Origin: Oceanospirillum beijerinckii DSM 7166
Lineage (GTDB): Bacteria; Pseudomonadota; Gammaproteobacteria; Pseudomonadales; Halomonadaceae
Length of the DNA: 64,000 nucleotides
Assembly (NCBI RefSeq): GCF_000422425.1
Contig: NZ_AULT01000037.1
Coordinates: 1 to 64,000, forward strand
Direction of reading: 5' to 3'
The position numbers were made by a program, and so were the translations under genes. Under the pieces are notes generated by a model that was not told the DNA's origin, did no database searches, and saw only the letters and a program-made list of their open reading frames with translations. Below, piece after piece: positions 45,596 through 54,115 of this stretch (position 1 is the stretch's first letter; each line of letters begins with the position of its first letter).

Positions 45596-46618
45596 TTATT
45601 CCACGCCTTGATACTGTTCAACCGTCTGCTCAATCGCGCCAAAGATACTATTGCCTTCATCGTCTTTCATTTCGATACGTACAGTATCGCCGAACTTCAT
45701 AAATGGCGTACTTGGTGTGCCGGTATTAATTGTTTCGATCATGCGTACTTCTGCCAGGCAGGAGTAGCCTACGCCGCCATCTTTGATCGCTGAACCAAAC
45801 TCAGTGTCCTGCTTATTGGATACCGTGCCTGAACCCACGATAGCGCCAGCACACATTGCGCGGGTTTTAGTAACGTGAGCCACCAGCTGAGGGAAGTTGA
45901 AGTGCATATCAACGCCTGCATTGGCTTTACCAAAAGCTTCGCCGTTCAGGGTTACCAGCAGAGGCAGGTGAACGCGGCCATCCTGCCACTTATCACCCAG
46001 CTCATCTGGCGTAATAGCCACTGGAGAGAACGCGCTGGACGGCTTGGATTGGAAGAAACCAAAGCCTTTCGCCAGTTCACCCGGAATCAGGCCGCGCAAA
46101 GACACATCGTTCACCAGCATGATCAGACGAATCTTGTCTGCGGCTTGTTCTGGGGTTGAGCCCATAGGCACATCATCGGTAATGACCGCAATCTCGCCTT
46201 CGAAGTCGATACCCCGGGTGGCATCGTCTGCCATCTTGATATTTTCCTGTGGTGCCAGGAAGGTATCGGAGCCGCCCTGGTACATTAGCGGATCAGTCCA
46301 GAAGGTTTCTGGTAGTTCAGCATTACGTGCCTTACGCACCAGCTCAACGTGATTGACGTAAGCGCTACCGTCTGCCCATTGGTATGCACGAGGTAGTGGA
46401 GACGCTACGGTTTTCTGATCAAAAGGAATAGTGTTGTCCAGCTCACCCTGATTCAACTGTGTAGATACGGCTTGCAGTTTAGGTTCAACTTCTGCCCAGT
46501 TATCCAGAGCGGCCTGCAGAGTTGGAGCGATATCCGCTACAACTACCGCCTGGCTCAGGTCACGGGATACCACAACTAATTGGCCGTCGCGGCCTTGATT
46601 CAATGTAGCCAGTTTCAT
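45596..46618 (-). CDS. Fumarylacetoacetase (FAH family)
   Basis: A 340-residue hydrolase that splits fumarylacetoacetate into fumarate and acetoacetate. It is the compact bacterial FAH form with the motifs IDFEGEIAVITDDVPMG (metal Glu residues), LMLVNDVSLRGLIPGELAKGFGFFQSKPSSAF, and GAIVGSGTVSNKQ. The N-terminal part (KLATLNQGRDGQLVVVSRDLS, PLPRAYQWADGSAYVNHVELVRKAR) is that of the homogentisate-pathway clade rather than fumarylpyruvate hydrolases. It is first of the minus-strand set fah-maiA-aacS. A 20-bp near-perfect palindrome sits 110 bp upstream. No homogentisate dioxygenase is in the window. Confidence 0.92.
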   Translation of the reverse strand: MKLATLNQGRDGQLVVVSRDLSQAVVVADIAPTLQAALDNWAEVEPKLQAVSTQLNQGELDNTIPFDQKTVASPLPRAYQWADGSAYVNHVELVRKARNAELPETFWTDPLMYQGGSDTFLAPQENIKMADDATRGIDFEGEIAVITDDVPMGSTPEQAADKIRLIMLVNDVSLRGLIPGELAKGFGFFQSKPSSAFSPVAITPDELGDKWQDGRVHLPLLVTLNGEAFGKANAGVDMHFNFPQLVAHVTKTRAMCAGAIVGSGTVSNKQDTEFGSAIKDGGVGYSCLAEVRMIETINTGTPSTPFMKFGDTVRIEMKDDEGNSIFGAIEQTVEQYQGVE

Positions 46619-46727
46619 CTTTTTCTATCCTTTTCAGGTTTGATTCGTTTGTTCTTGTCTTGTTTCAGGATTGCATTAGGAAGTGACTTCCGACCCGGAG
46701 CAACCTATACAATCTTATCGTGCAAAT

Positions 46728-46747
46728 ATTGTTTCATTTGAAACAAT
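46728..46747. promoter_or_regulatory. MarR-type operator candidate upstream of fah
   Basis: ATTGTTTCATTTGAAACAAT is palindromic at 18 of 20 positions. It lies in the 433-bp region between fah and the divergent MarR gene. Half-site-like GTGAAAC or ATGAAAC occurs again near 46858 and 46999. It is the likely binding site of that MarR protein. Confidence 0.62.
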
Positions 46748-47051
46748 CATAGAGCTTGATTTTTCTTGGTGCAAGTCAATTTTTCTCCAAATTATCCTTA
46801 ATTACATTGGATATGACGGAGATTCCCTTGGAAAAATATTTACAACCATTGGTTTTAAGTGAAACTAAATACCTTGTAATAAAGGGGGGAGATGGGGTAT
46901 TTTGACGTGAATAAAGACAGTTTTTTACTCATATAGCGTGCAATTAGTCTGCATGAGCCTTTAATTTAGATCCGTAGATCTTTCCATGATAGACACAAAT
47001 GAAACTAGGTTCTGATCTATCGACATACAGTGACCCAATGAAGAAAAACAG

Positions 47052-47540
47052 ATGAATGATAAGGTCAACGCTTCTTTGAAGCTGGAACAGTTTTTACCCT
47101 ACCGCTTTAATCAGTTGGCGGAGCGGATCAGTGATTCTCTGTCAACAATTTATTCTGCTGAGTTTGGCATCACTATCTCCGAGTGGCGTATTCTGGCCAT
47201 GCTCGGCACACAACCCACAATGACCTCGTCGGATATTGCTCAGAAAACCCGTATGGATAAGGCCAAGGTTTCCCGCGCGGTGCAGAAGCTGGAAAAGCTG
47301 GGTTATCTGCTAAGGGAAAAAGATCAGCAAGATCATAGAATCAGCCATTTGAGCCTTACAGAGGAGGGCATAGCGCTATATAACGCTATTGTGCCCAAGG
47401 CGTTGGATTGGGAAGGGCATTTTGTCAGCACGTTGACTGCACAGGAATACCGTAATTTACATAATTTGCTGAATAAACTGGATCAGCAGATTGGACAATG
47501 TGATCAGAAAACCATGAGCAAGATCAACATAGAGCGATGA
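47052..47540 (+). CDS. MarR-family transcriptional regulator
   Basis: A 162-residue winged-helix regulator. The DNA-binding core is FGITISEWRILAMLGTQPTMTSSDIAQKTRMDKAKVSRAVQKLEKLGYLLREKDQQDHRISHLSLTEEG, with the wing DHRISHLSLT. It resembles regulators placed beside homogentisate and phenylacetate-type operons. It is divergent from fah-maiA-aacS, with a 20-bp palindrome between them. It probably represses that operon and itself and is released by a pathway aromatic acid such as homogentisate. The ligand is inferred from position only. Confidence 0.9.
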   Translation: MNDKVNASLKLEQFLPYRFNQLAERISDSLSTIYSAEFGITISEWRILAMLGTQPTMTSSDIAQKTRMDKAKVSRAVQKLEKLGYLLREKDQQDHRISHLSLTEEGIALYNAIVPKALDWEGHFVSTLTAQEYRNLHNLLNKLDQQIGQCDQKTMSKINIER

Positions 47541-48009
47541 GCTCTCCCCCCTGGATTATCATCAGGACTGCCCGCTCTTAACAACACGTCCAGGCAAACA
47601 CGACAAGGCATTGCTATTTCGTTTCTTAGCGATGCCCAAGTTAATCAGTCGAACAGATATTTCTTTCATCAAGGCGCTGTATGCTCCAGTGATAAAACTG
47701 AAGAATGTCTGAATACATGCTTGAAATATGCAACCTTCTTCCCATTCCCTGTTTTTATTTTTTAATAGGCGACAGGATAACATCCTGATTCTGATCTGCT
47801 TTTTCCAACTAAAGAAAGATAAATATTTTACTCTGTACTTTGCTTGAATCAGTGTAACCTTGTTGATATAAGCTGTGCTGCCAGTACCTTTATGGTGGCC
47901 GTAAGGCTATAATTTTGCACCGCTTATGCTTTGCAGTCTTGCATTTGTGGCTATGCCCTGAAACACTCAATGCAGTTTTACCTTTTGGATCGATAAAGTT
48001 AGGGAATCC
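47541..48009. other. 469-bp intergenic region, no feature recognised
   Basis: Lies between the MarR gene and the SulP gene. Only short frames without ribosome sites occur. A promoter for the transporter should lie near 47870-47990 but is not resolved. Confidence 0.5.
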
Positions 48010-50151
48010 ATGATAACTAGTGCCCTTCGAAACCTGGCATCGGGTGTGATGTTAGGTCTTATCAGTACAGTCCTGTCACTTGCCTTTGCTTCCATGATAT
48101 TTGGTACAGGCAGCTTCTCCGCTTTCCAGTCCGGCATAACAGTTATGTTACTGACCGCGATTATTGCGACTCTGGTCATCGGTTGGTTCAGCTCCAAAAG
48201 CGGTATAGCGGCGATTCCTCTACCGAGCGCAGTGGCAATGACCGCTGCTTTGATTGCCGAGCAGTCTGTCGCACAGGATGATATTCGCTTATTGATGGTG
48301 TTCGGCTCTCTGCTTGCGGCATCAATTATGATGGCGATAGGGCAGGCACGGTTAGGTCGGGCAATTCGTTATCTGCCCTTACCAGTGCTAACGGGCTTTC
48401 TTGCCGGGGTTGGCTGGCTGTTTTTCAGTGGTGGTTTAAAGCTGGTTGAGCCTCAGTTGTTATCGGTCAAAGCAATGACCAGTCCGTCGTTATGGCTCGT
48501 GTTTGGCTTCGGTGCACTATTATTCCTGGCACAGAAAAAACTTGGAGGGGCTCTGATCCTACCAACCGGTTTTTTGATTCTGGTCTTTTTCTTTAACTTG
48601 CTGGGTGCAGGTATGCCGGAGTGGTCTGGTGACTGGTTTATGAGCGGCCGCTCCCAGGGCTTCTTTGATATGAAGTGGCTACCCGACTACACTGGATATA
48701 GTGTGGATAGCTTTATTAACTTGCCCTGGAGTGGAATGCTGACGGTAGCGCTGGTCAGTGTTTTTGCAATGCTGCTGCAAGGCAGTGCACTGGAGTCTTC
48801 AGGTGAAGACATCTCTCTGGACCATGAGCTTAAAGCTTCCGCAGGCGCAAACTTATTGACCGGGATGCTGGGCGGTACGGTTGCCTCTTTATCCTTAAGT
48901 CAAACGGCTATTAATAAGAAACTGGGTGGAGAAGGCAAAGCCCCTATTATTATCGCGGCGGTGATTCTGTTGCTGATCTGTTTAGCAGGCGGCAGTTTTT
49001 GGAGTTATCTGCCTCTGCCTGCTGTAGGTGCTGTCTTGGTCTACCAAGGCATGGTGTTTATGGATGAGTGGCTGGTTGAATCCCGTAAGCGTTTTAATCA
49101 GCTGGATTATCAGATCATCGCTGTAATCTTTGCGGTTATCCTGATCAATGGCTTCCTGACGGCGGTACTGCCGGGCACCTTGATCACTATCCTGATGTTC
49201 GTGCGTCAACACAGCAAGCTACGTGCTATTTATCTGAATACAGATATTCGTACTTTACACAGCCAGGTGGAACGCCCGCTGCGTCATCAAAAAGCTCTGG
49301 AAAAATACGGCGATCGTGTTCGTGTAGTGAGATTGAAAGGCTCCCTATTGTTTGGCGGCGCTTATGGTTTGTTGGAAGAGTTAGAAAGCAGTTTGCAACC
49401 TCCATGCGTATTTTTGATCCTGGATTTTGACAAGGTTTCCGATTGCGACTCCTCTACCGCCAGTGCTTTGATGCGCCTGCATACGGCTTGTCAACAGAAC
49501 AAAGTCTTATTATTACTGACCGCTGTACCGCTGGATTTGAAGGAAGTATTAGTTGGCTCTGGAATGAGTATTCTGGATGACAGTGACGATCAAGTCAGAC
49601 TGAATACCAAGGTGCTGATGAAAAATGCGGGTCAATTTATCGATTGGGATCGCGCGGTGGAATGGTGCGAAGGTGAATTGTTGAACCGCCTGCCTTCCAA
49701 TGAATCCGGTGAATATCCATTGGAATCGATTCTACGTGAGCGTTTGGATCTGATGCCTTATGAAGTGGTGCATCTGATACGTTATTTTGAGCCCGTGACC
49801 GTAAAAGCGGGTGAGTACTTTATCAAGCAGGGTGACAATGCCAACTCCATGTATTTGATTACCAAAGGTAAGGTAGAGATTCAACAGGAGCTGGGTGAAG
49901 GTGCTCATAAGCGGGTCAAAACCATGATGCCAGGTACCATTATTGGCGAGATGGGGGTTTATACAAGCTCCACCCGTACGACTTCGGCAATTGCCATGGA
50001 AGATACCCAGCTGATGAAGCTAACTGAACGCTCTCTGCTGGATATGGAAGCCAATAGTCAGTTGATGGCAATCCGGGTACACCGTTTTGTAGTTATGCTA
50101 TTGGCAGATCGTTTAGATTCTTCCAGGAAGGTTGCTCAGGAGCTGCTCTAA
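48010..50151 (+). CDS. SulP-family transporter with STAS and cyclic-nucleotide-binding domains
   Basis: A 713-residue inner-membrane anion permease. Residues 1-400 hold about 10-12 transmembrane segments (GVMLGLISTVLSLAFASMIFGTG, LPVLTGFLAGVGWLFFSGGL, LAGGSFWSYLPLPAVGAVLVYQGMVFM). Residues 430-540 form a STAS domain (VVRLKGSLLFGGAYGLLEELE, LILDFDKVSDCDSSTASALMRLH). Residues 580-700 are a cNMP-binding domain (VKAGEYFIKQGDNANSMYLITKGKVEI, GTIIGEMGVYTSSTRTTSAIAME). Most SulP proteins lack the third domain. Its presence implies gating by cAMP or a cyclic dinucleotide. The substrate could be sulfate, bicarbonate or a dicarboxylate. Terminator downstream. Confidence 0.9.
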   Translation: MITSALRNLASGVMLGLISTVLSLAFASMIFGTGSFSAFQSGITVMLLTAIIATLVIGWFSSKSGIAAIPLPSAVAMTAALIAEQSVAQDDIRLLMVFGSLLAASIMMAIGQARLGRAIRYLPLPVLTGFLAGVGWLFFSGGLKLVEPQLLSVKAMTSPSLWLVFGFGALLFLAQKKLGGALILPTGFLILVFFFNLLGAGMPEWSGDWFMSGRSQGFFDMKWLPDYTGYSVDSFINLPWSGMLTVALVSVFAMLLQGSALESSGEDISLDHELKASAGANLLTGMLGGTVASLSLSQTAINKKLGGEGKAPIIIAAVILLLICLAGGSFWSYLPLPAVGAVLVYQGMVFMDEWLVESRKRFNQLDYQIIAVIFAVILINGFLTAVLPGTLITILMFVRQHSKLRAIYLNTDIRTLHSQVERPLRHQKALEKYGDRVRVVRLKGSLLFGGAYGLLEELESSLQPPCVFLILDFDKVSDCDSSTASALMRLHTACQQNKVLLLLTAVPLDLKEVLVGSGMSILDDSDDQVRLNTKVLMKNAGQFIDWDRAVEWCEGELLNRLPSNESGEYPLESILRERLDLMPYEVVHLIRYFEPVTVKAGEYFIKQGDNANSMYLITKGKVEIQQELGEGAHKRVKTMMPGTIIGEMGVYTSSTRTTSAIAMEDTQLMKLTERSLLDMEANSQLMAIRVHRFVVMLLADRLDSSRKVAQELL

Positions 50152-50193
50152 TCAACACATTTCTTGAGATCGCCTTGTGATTTGATTGGATGA

Positions 50194-50230
50194 AAAAACA
50201 CCCTGTAGCCTTCAGTTATGGGGTGTTTTT
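50194..50230 (+). terminator. Terminator of the SulP gene
   Basis: AAAAACACCC and GGGTGTTTTT form a perfect stem around a 17-base loop, 43 bp past the stop, ending in T's. Confidence 0.8.
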
Positions 50231-50284
50231 CTATAGGACTCAGTGAGCATAAGAGCGTTTTGTAGTAGAGGGCAAAGTTGTGAC

Positions 50285-50314
50285 GGGTAAAGCGGTAGAG
50301 GGTAAAGCGGTAGG
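50285..50314. repeat. 15-bp tandem duplication
   Basis: GGGTAAAGCGGTAGA and GGGTAAAGCGGTAGG are adjacent, about 145 bp before the hisA-like gene. No function seen. Confidence 0.7.
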
Positions 50315-50455
50315 CAACGTGTCGTTGTGCTTAAGAGCGATGAAGGTCAAAAAGGTGATACTGTCCGAGTTCTGCTACAATATGACTCCCTATAAAAACC
50401 GAGATAACTCAGTTTCGGTTAAACAAACATCGCTGTTATTGTACGGAGCTTAGTT

Positions 50456-51217
50456 TTGACCCAGTTTCGCCCATGTATTGACCTGCACCAGGGGCAGGTA
50501 AAACAGATTGTTGGTGGTAGCCTGAATGACGAAGGTGCGAAGACCAACTATGTCAGTCCCTACGATGCAGCTTATTACGCCGAGCTGTACAAAAAACACA
50601 ATCTGACCGGTGGTCATGTGATCGCTTTAGGCCCTGGCAACAAAGAAGAAGCGTTAAAAGCGTTATCGACCTGGCAGGGTGGCCTGCAGTTTGGTGGCAG
50701 TGTGAATGATGAGAACGCTGCTGAGTTCCTGCAAGCGGGTGCCTCCCATGTAATTGTCACCTCCTACCTGTTTGAAGGTGGCCAGTTTAGCTGGCAGCGC
50801 CTGGAAAAGATCAAGCAGGAAACCGGAACAGAGCGCCTGATTCTGGATTTGAGCTGTCGCCGTACCGAGCAGGGCTGGAATATCGCCACTAATCGCTGGC
50901 AAACTGTAACCGAGCTGGCCGTTAATAAAGAAACATTGGCTGAGTTAGCGCAACACTGTTCCGAGTTTCTGATTCATGCAGCGGATGTCGAAGGCTTGCA
51001 GGGTGGTATTGATCAGGACCTGGTTAAACTACTGGGCGAAGCCTGTACGATTCCTGTGACCTATGCCGGTGGTGCTCGCTCTCTGGATGATCTGAAACAA
51101 GTACATCAACTATCCAATGGCAAGGTTGACCTAACCATTGGCAGTGCACTGGATATCTTCGGTGGAAAAGGTGTAACACTGGAAGAGTGTATCGCCTGGA
51201 ATCAGCAGAATAAATAA
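50456..51217 (+). CDS. ProFAR isomerase, eukaryotic-type HisA
   Basis: A 253-residue TIM-barrel isomerase of histidine biosynthesis (ProFAR to PRFAR). Instead of the usual bacterial HisA, it has the features of the fungal/plant HIS6/HISN3 clade: FRPCIDLHQGQVKQIVGGSL, LYKKHNLTGGHVIALGPGNKEEALKAL, GASHVIVTSYLFEGG, RLILDLSCRRTEQGWNIATNRWQ, FLIHAADVEGLQGGIDQDLV and VDLTIGSALDIFGG. Catalytic acids sit in CIDLH and AADVEG. Translation starts at a TTG at 50456, with CGGAG 7 bases upstream; no ATG fits. It stands alone, with no other his genes. A shared strong terminator separates it from the convergent DAHP synthase gene. Confidence 0.9.
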   Translation: MTQFRPCIDLHQGQVKQIVGGSLNDEGAKTNYVSPYDAAYYAELYKKHNLTGGHVIALGPGNKEEALKALSTWQGGLQFGGSVNDENAAEFLQAGASHVIVTSYLFEGGQFSWQRLEKIKQETGTERLILDLSCRRTEQGWNIATNRWQTVTELAVNKETLAELAQHCSEFLIHAADVEGLQGGIDQDLVKLLGEACTIPVTYAGGARSLDDLKQVHQLSNGKVDLTIGSALDIFGGKGVTLEECIAWNQQNK

Positions 51218-51272
51218 GAGAGCTTAAGGTTAGCATCTGATATTTTGTCTTGAAATTGACTCCTTAAAGCAT

Positions 51273-51315
51273 AAAAAAATCCCCGTTTAATTTTGCAACT
51301 GAACGGGGATTTTTG
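51273..51315. terminator. Bidirectional terminator between hisA-like and DAHP synthase genes
   Basis: AAAATCCCCGTT and AACGGGGATTTT with A/T tails on both sides form a classical two-way terminator, 55 and 28 bp past the two convergent stops. Confidence 0.9.
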
Positions 51316-51342
51316 TACCAGCCTGATTATGGCTATAATCGC

Positions 51343-52416
51343 TTAGCTATTACGTGCTGGTAGCACATCACGCAGCTTGTCAGCCATATCCAGTAAAGTC
51401 TTCTCGGTGGTATTCCAATCGATACAGGCATCCGTAATAGACACACCATATTGCATGTCATCTTTATTAGCCGAAATGCTCTGATTACCCCAGCCGATGT
51501 TACTTTCAATCATCAGACTCACAATCGACTTGTTACCGTCGATAATCTGGTTCGTTACGTTTTCCATCACCAGGGGTTGCAACGCAGGATCTTTATTGGA
51601 GTTTGCGTGGCTGCAGTCGATCATAATATTCTTCGGCAGATTCGCTTTTTCCAGATCTTTCTCACACAGCGCAACGCTCACGGAATCATAGTTAGGCTTG
51701 CCATTACCACCACGCAGTACTACGTGACCGTAGGTGTTGCCCTTGGTGCGAATAACGGATACCTGACCCGCCTGATTGATACCCAGGAAGCTGTGCGGAT
51801 GAGAAGCAGACTCCAGTGCGTTAGTCGCGACAGCCAGACCACCGTCGGTACCGTTCTTAAATCCAATTGGCATAGACAGACCACTGGTCATCTCACGGTG
51901 AGTCTGAGATTCTGTAGTACGCGCGCCAATAGCAGACCAGGCAATAGTATCCTGCAGATACTGAGGCGAGATAGGATCCAGTGCTTCAGTTGCCAATGGC
52001 AGGCCCATTTCCGCCAGATCAACCAGCAGTTGGCGGCCGATATGAAGGCCTTCTTCCAACTCAAAGGTATCGTCCAGGTGTGGATCGTTAATCAGCCCTT
52101 TCCAGCCGACTGTCGTACGTGGTTTCTCAAAATAAACACGCATAACGATATATAGGGTGTCGCTGACCTTTTCCGACAGGGCTTTCAGACGTTGGGCATA
52201 ATCTTTCGCCGCTTCAACATCATGAATAGAGCAAGGGCCCACTACCACAAACAGGCGGTTATCTTTACGGTCCAGAATATTCTTGATCGTTTCACGACCT
52301 TCAATAACGGACTCACGCGCCAGTTCGGTTAACGGGATCTCTTTTTTCAGTTGTTCAGGTGTAATCAGGATATCCTGCGACACCACATTAACATTGGTCA
52401 GACGTGTTTCAGGCAT
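51343..52416 (-). CDS. 3-deoxy-7-phosphoheptulonate (DAHP) synthase, AroF/G/H type
   Basis: A 357-residue class I DAHP synthase: PEP + erythrose-4-phosphate to DAHP, the first step of the shikimate pathway. VVGPCSIHDVEAAKDYAQRL, VMRVYFEKPRTTVGWKGLINDPHLD, WSAIGARTTESQTHREM, GFKNGTDGG, and MIDCSHANSNKD carry the PEP and metal ligands. Which aromatic amino acid inhibits it cannot be told from these motifs. AAGGA lies 9 bases before the ATG. No TrpR or TyrR box was recognised upstream. It adds to the aromatic theme of the window. Confidence 0.95.
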   Translation of the reverse strand: MPETRLTNVNVVSQDILITPEQLKKEIPLTELARESVIEGRETIKNILDRKDNRLFVVVGPCSIHDVEAAKDYAQRLKALSEKVSDTLYIVMRVYFEKPRTTVGWKGLINDPHLDDTFELEEGLHIGRQLLVDLAEMGLPLATEALDPISPQYLQDTIAWSAIGARTTESQTHREMTSGLSMPIGFKNGTDGGLAVATNALESASHPHSFLGINQAGQVSVIRTKGNTYGHVVLRGGNGKPNYDSVSVALCEKDLEKANLPKNIMIDCSHANSNKDPALQPLVMENVTNQIIDGNKSIVSLMIESNIGWGNQSISANKDDMQYGVSITDACIDWNTTEKTLLDMADKLRDVLPARNS

Positions 52417-52518
52417 TCTAAGAATCCTTTGTTAGCTGTATTTGGTCTAAATTATAATTTTATTGAGCTCTCCATGAGCTCTTTAACTGCTTGTTATTGT
52501 TAGGGTATTGTTTTTTTA

Positions 52519-52552
52519 CCCAGAGCGATAGTGCTAAACACTATACTTTGGG
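52519..52552. other. Hairpin between tusE and DAHP synthase genes
   Basis: CCCAGAGCGATAGTG and CACTATACTTTGGG form an imperfect stem of about 14 bp, 17 bp past the tusE stop. A T7 run lies on the wrong side for tusE. It may be a weak terminator or part of the DAHP synthase gene's upstream region. Confidence 0.45.
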
Positions 52553-52568
52553 CGTTATGACGATTCCG

Positions 52569-52988
52569 TTACAAGCAGTTGGTGGGCTTGGGCAAGCCGG
52601 CGATCTTGCTGGCCATCTTGGCCGGACTGTCACCAAACAGCTGCATCAGGTAGATGCTACGGGCTTGCTCTTTACCCAGATGGAGGCCGATATACTTCAC
52701 CAGAGGCCGCATAGCCGGTGACAGTTCGAACTCCTCATAAAAGCGTCTTAACAGATGGATAATCTGCCAATGGGCTTCCGTTAGCTGCATGCCTTCACTT
52801 TGGGCGATCTGCTCAGCGACGTTTTCATTCCAATCGCTCAGGTTTTCCAGGTAACCCTCACTGTCGGTCGCAGGTATCTCTTGGCTATGCTCCTGACTCT
52901 TCTGCTTTTTCTCAAGCGCTGTATCAGAAGCCTGATTATTCGTTACGCTTTCAGTGTCTTGTTTATGATCTGCCATGGCGTTTTCCAT
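52569..52988 (-). CDS. tusE: TusE/DsrC-family sulfurtransferase
   Basis: A DsrC-like sulfur carrier, 139 residues from the chosen ATG, that accepts persulfide sulfur from TusBCD for tRNA 2-thiouridine formation. The C-terminal arm GLPKPTNCL ends with the conserved penultimate Cys. LSDWNENVAEQIAQSEGMQLTEAHWQIIHLLRRFYEEFELSPAMRPLVKYI is the family core. The N-terminal 35 residues (Gln/Lys/Ser-rich) exceed E. coli TusE (109 residues). The start could be 52988 (AGG 7 bases upstream) or 52976. It follows tusB with a gap of about 20 bp in the tusDCB-E operon. Confidence 0.9.
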   Translation of the reverse strand: MENAMADHKQDTESVTNNQASDTALEKKQKSQEHSQEIPATDSEGYLENLSDWNENVAEQIAQSEGMQLTEAHWQIIHLLRRFYEEFELSPAMRPLVKYIGLHLGKEQARSIYLMQLFGDSPAKMASKIAGLPKPTNCL

Positions 52989-53008
52989 CTTAAAGCCTGT
53001 CGTCCGCC

Positions 53009-53299
53009 TTAGAACCAGCTGCACACTGACTTATATTGTTCGGTCAGCTCAACAAAACCGGCGTAGTCGACGACGGTAATACCCTCACGGCACTGACCTT
53101 CAGACAACCCTCTGGCCAGCAGATCTTCCTTTAACACATACCAGGAAACTTCATGAATCTCCGTGGGATGGGCTGTTTCTAGCGCACCATAGACACCGTC
53201 TTCAAGCAAGAGCACGCCATCATTACGAGCGGTGGTCAGCAGGCACTCATTGAGTGTATTGCAGTTAAAAACAGACTTATTAACGGTATGTAAAATCAT
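53009..53299 (-). CDS. tusB: TusB/DsrH sulfur-relay subunit
   Basis: A 96-residue small subunit of the TusBCD complex. MILHTVNKSVFNCNTLNECLLTTARNDGVLLLEDGVYGAL is the DsrH signature start (lhtvnkSp...l..cl...); the middle LARGLSEGQCREGITVVDYAGFVELTEQYKSVCSW ends in the usual SW motif. It lies one base past the tusC stop, so it is translationally coupled. Confidence 0.92.
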   Translation of the reverse strand: MILHTVNKSVFNCNTLNECLLTTARNDGVLLLEDGVYGALETAHPTEIHEVSWYVLKEDLLARGLSEGQCREGITVVDYAGFVELTEQYKSVCSWF

Positions 53300-53300
53300 A

Positions 53301-53657
53301 TTAAAAATTAAAAACCTGTTTATGTTGCTGCAGAAGGCCCGGTAACGCTTTGGACGTGATCGGCTGACAGTCTATATTCAATTGATCCGCTGCCATACCA
53401 CGAGTATCCAGGCTGTCATTATGCACGTAGATATCATCAATATCGTACATCGACAGCGCCTGCATCATAGCTTGAGTGCCTTTCTGGCCAACGGCATCCG
53501 GTTGTTGATTCTGGGCCAGCTGGAATACACCATCACCCATAAACAACAAACTCACCTTTTGACCAAAAGCCGCACCTACTAATGCCAGATCCAGTGCTTC
53601 ACGGGCCCATGAAGTGCCCACAGGGGGCTTACGAAAAATAATTAAAATATCTGACAT
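53301..53657 (-). CDS. tusC: TusC/DsrF sulfur-relay subunit
   Basis: A 118-residue DsrE-fold subunit. ILIIFRKPPVGTSWAREALDLALVGAAFGQKVSLLFMGDGVFQL matches TusC (r.pP.g....E.lD..la.aafg..v.llF..dGV.ql). It has no active-site Cys, as usual for this subunit. Two bases separate it from tusD. Confidence 0.93.
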   Translation of the reverse strand: MSDILIIFRKPPVGTSWAREALDLALVGAAFGQKVSLLFMGDGVFQLAQNQQPDAVGQKGTQAMMQALSMYDIDDIYVHNDSLDTRGMAADQLNIDCQPITSKALPGLLQQHKQVFNF

Positions 53658-53659
53658 TT

Positions 53660-54052
53660 TTATGGCCCAAAGCTGACTAAACGATCACATTCCAATCCGG
53701 CATCCACCAACTGACCTAAACCAGACAGCTGATAACCCTGCTCCAGGTTGGAACCTGGCTTGCTGTAGCGCTTAGCCTCATTCTCATCCAGCAGGCCACG
53801 ACGTACTGCTGCAGCGATGCAGACAACCAGTTCAACGCCGTTCTTTTCTGCCAGTTGCTGCCATTGTTGCGGCAGATTGGCTTCATCCTGCGGCGGTGCT
53901 ACCAGAGCCGAGCCGTTATAGATGCCGTCGTGGTAGAAAAACACCCGTTGGATCTCATGGCCCTTGTCCAGAACCGCCTGGGCAAAGTGAAACGCCGTAT
54001 GGGTTGCCTGATGGCTGTAAGGGCCACCGTAAACTGCAATGCTGTATTTCAT
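53660..54052 (-). CDS. tusD: TusD/DsrE sulfurtransferase subunit
   Basis: A 130-residue catalytic subunit of TusBCD. YSIAVYGGPYSHQATHTAFHFAQAVLDKGHEI and VFFYHDGIYNGSAL are typical. The persulfide Cys is Cys78 in VELVVCIAAAVRRG, at the same position as in E. coli. GLGQLVDAGLECDRLVSFGP ends the chain. It is first of tusDCB-tusE, which relays sulfur to MnmA for tRNA wobble thiolation. Confidence 0.95.
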   Translation of the reverse strand: MKYSIAVYGGPYSHQATHTAFHFAQAVLDKGHEIQRVFFYHDGIYNGSALVAPPQDEANLPQQWQQLAEKNGVELVVCIAAAVRRGLLDENEAKRYSKPGSNLEQGYQLSGLGQLVDAGLECDRLVSFGP

Positions 54053-54115
54053 AGTGTCGTCTTATCCCGCCCTGGTTCTTTTACCGCCATTATTACAACC
54101 GTATTACATCCGTAA

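Noticed and set aside
47562-47783. 73-codon minus-strand frame after the MarR gene
   Set aside because: No ribosome site, no domain pattern, and AT-rich non-coding character.
52417-52568. TyrR or TrpR operator upstream of the DAHP synthase gene
   Set aside because: The only symmetric sequence (ATAGTGCTAAACACTAT) matches neither consensus and fits a hairpin between convergent transcripts better.
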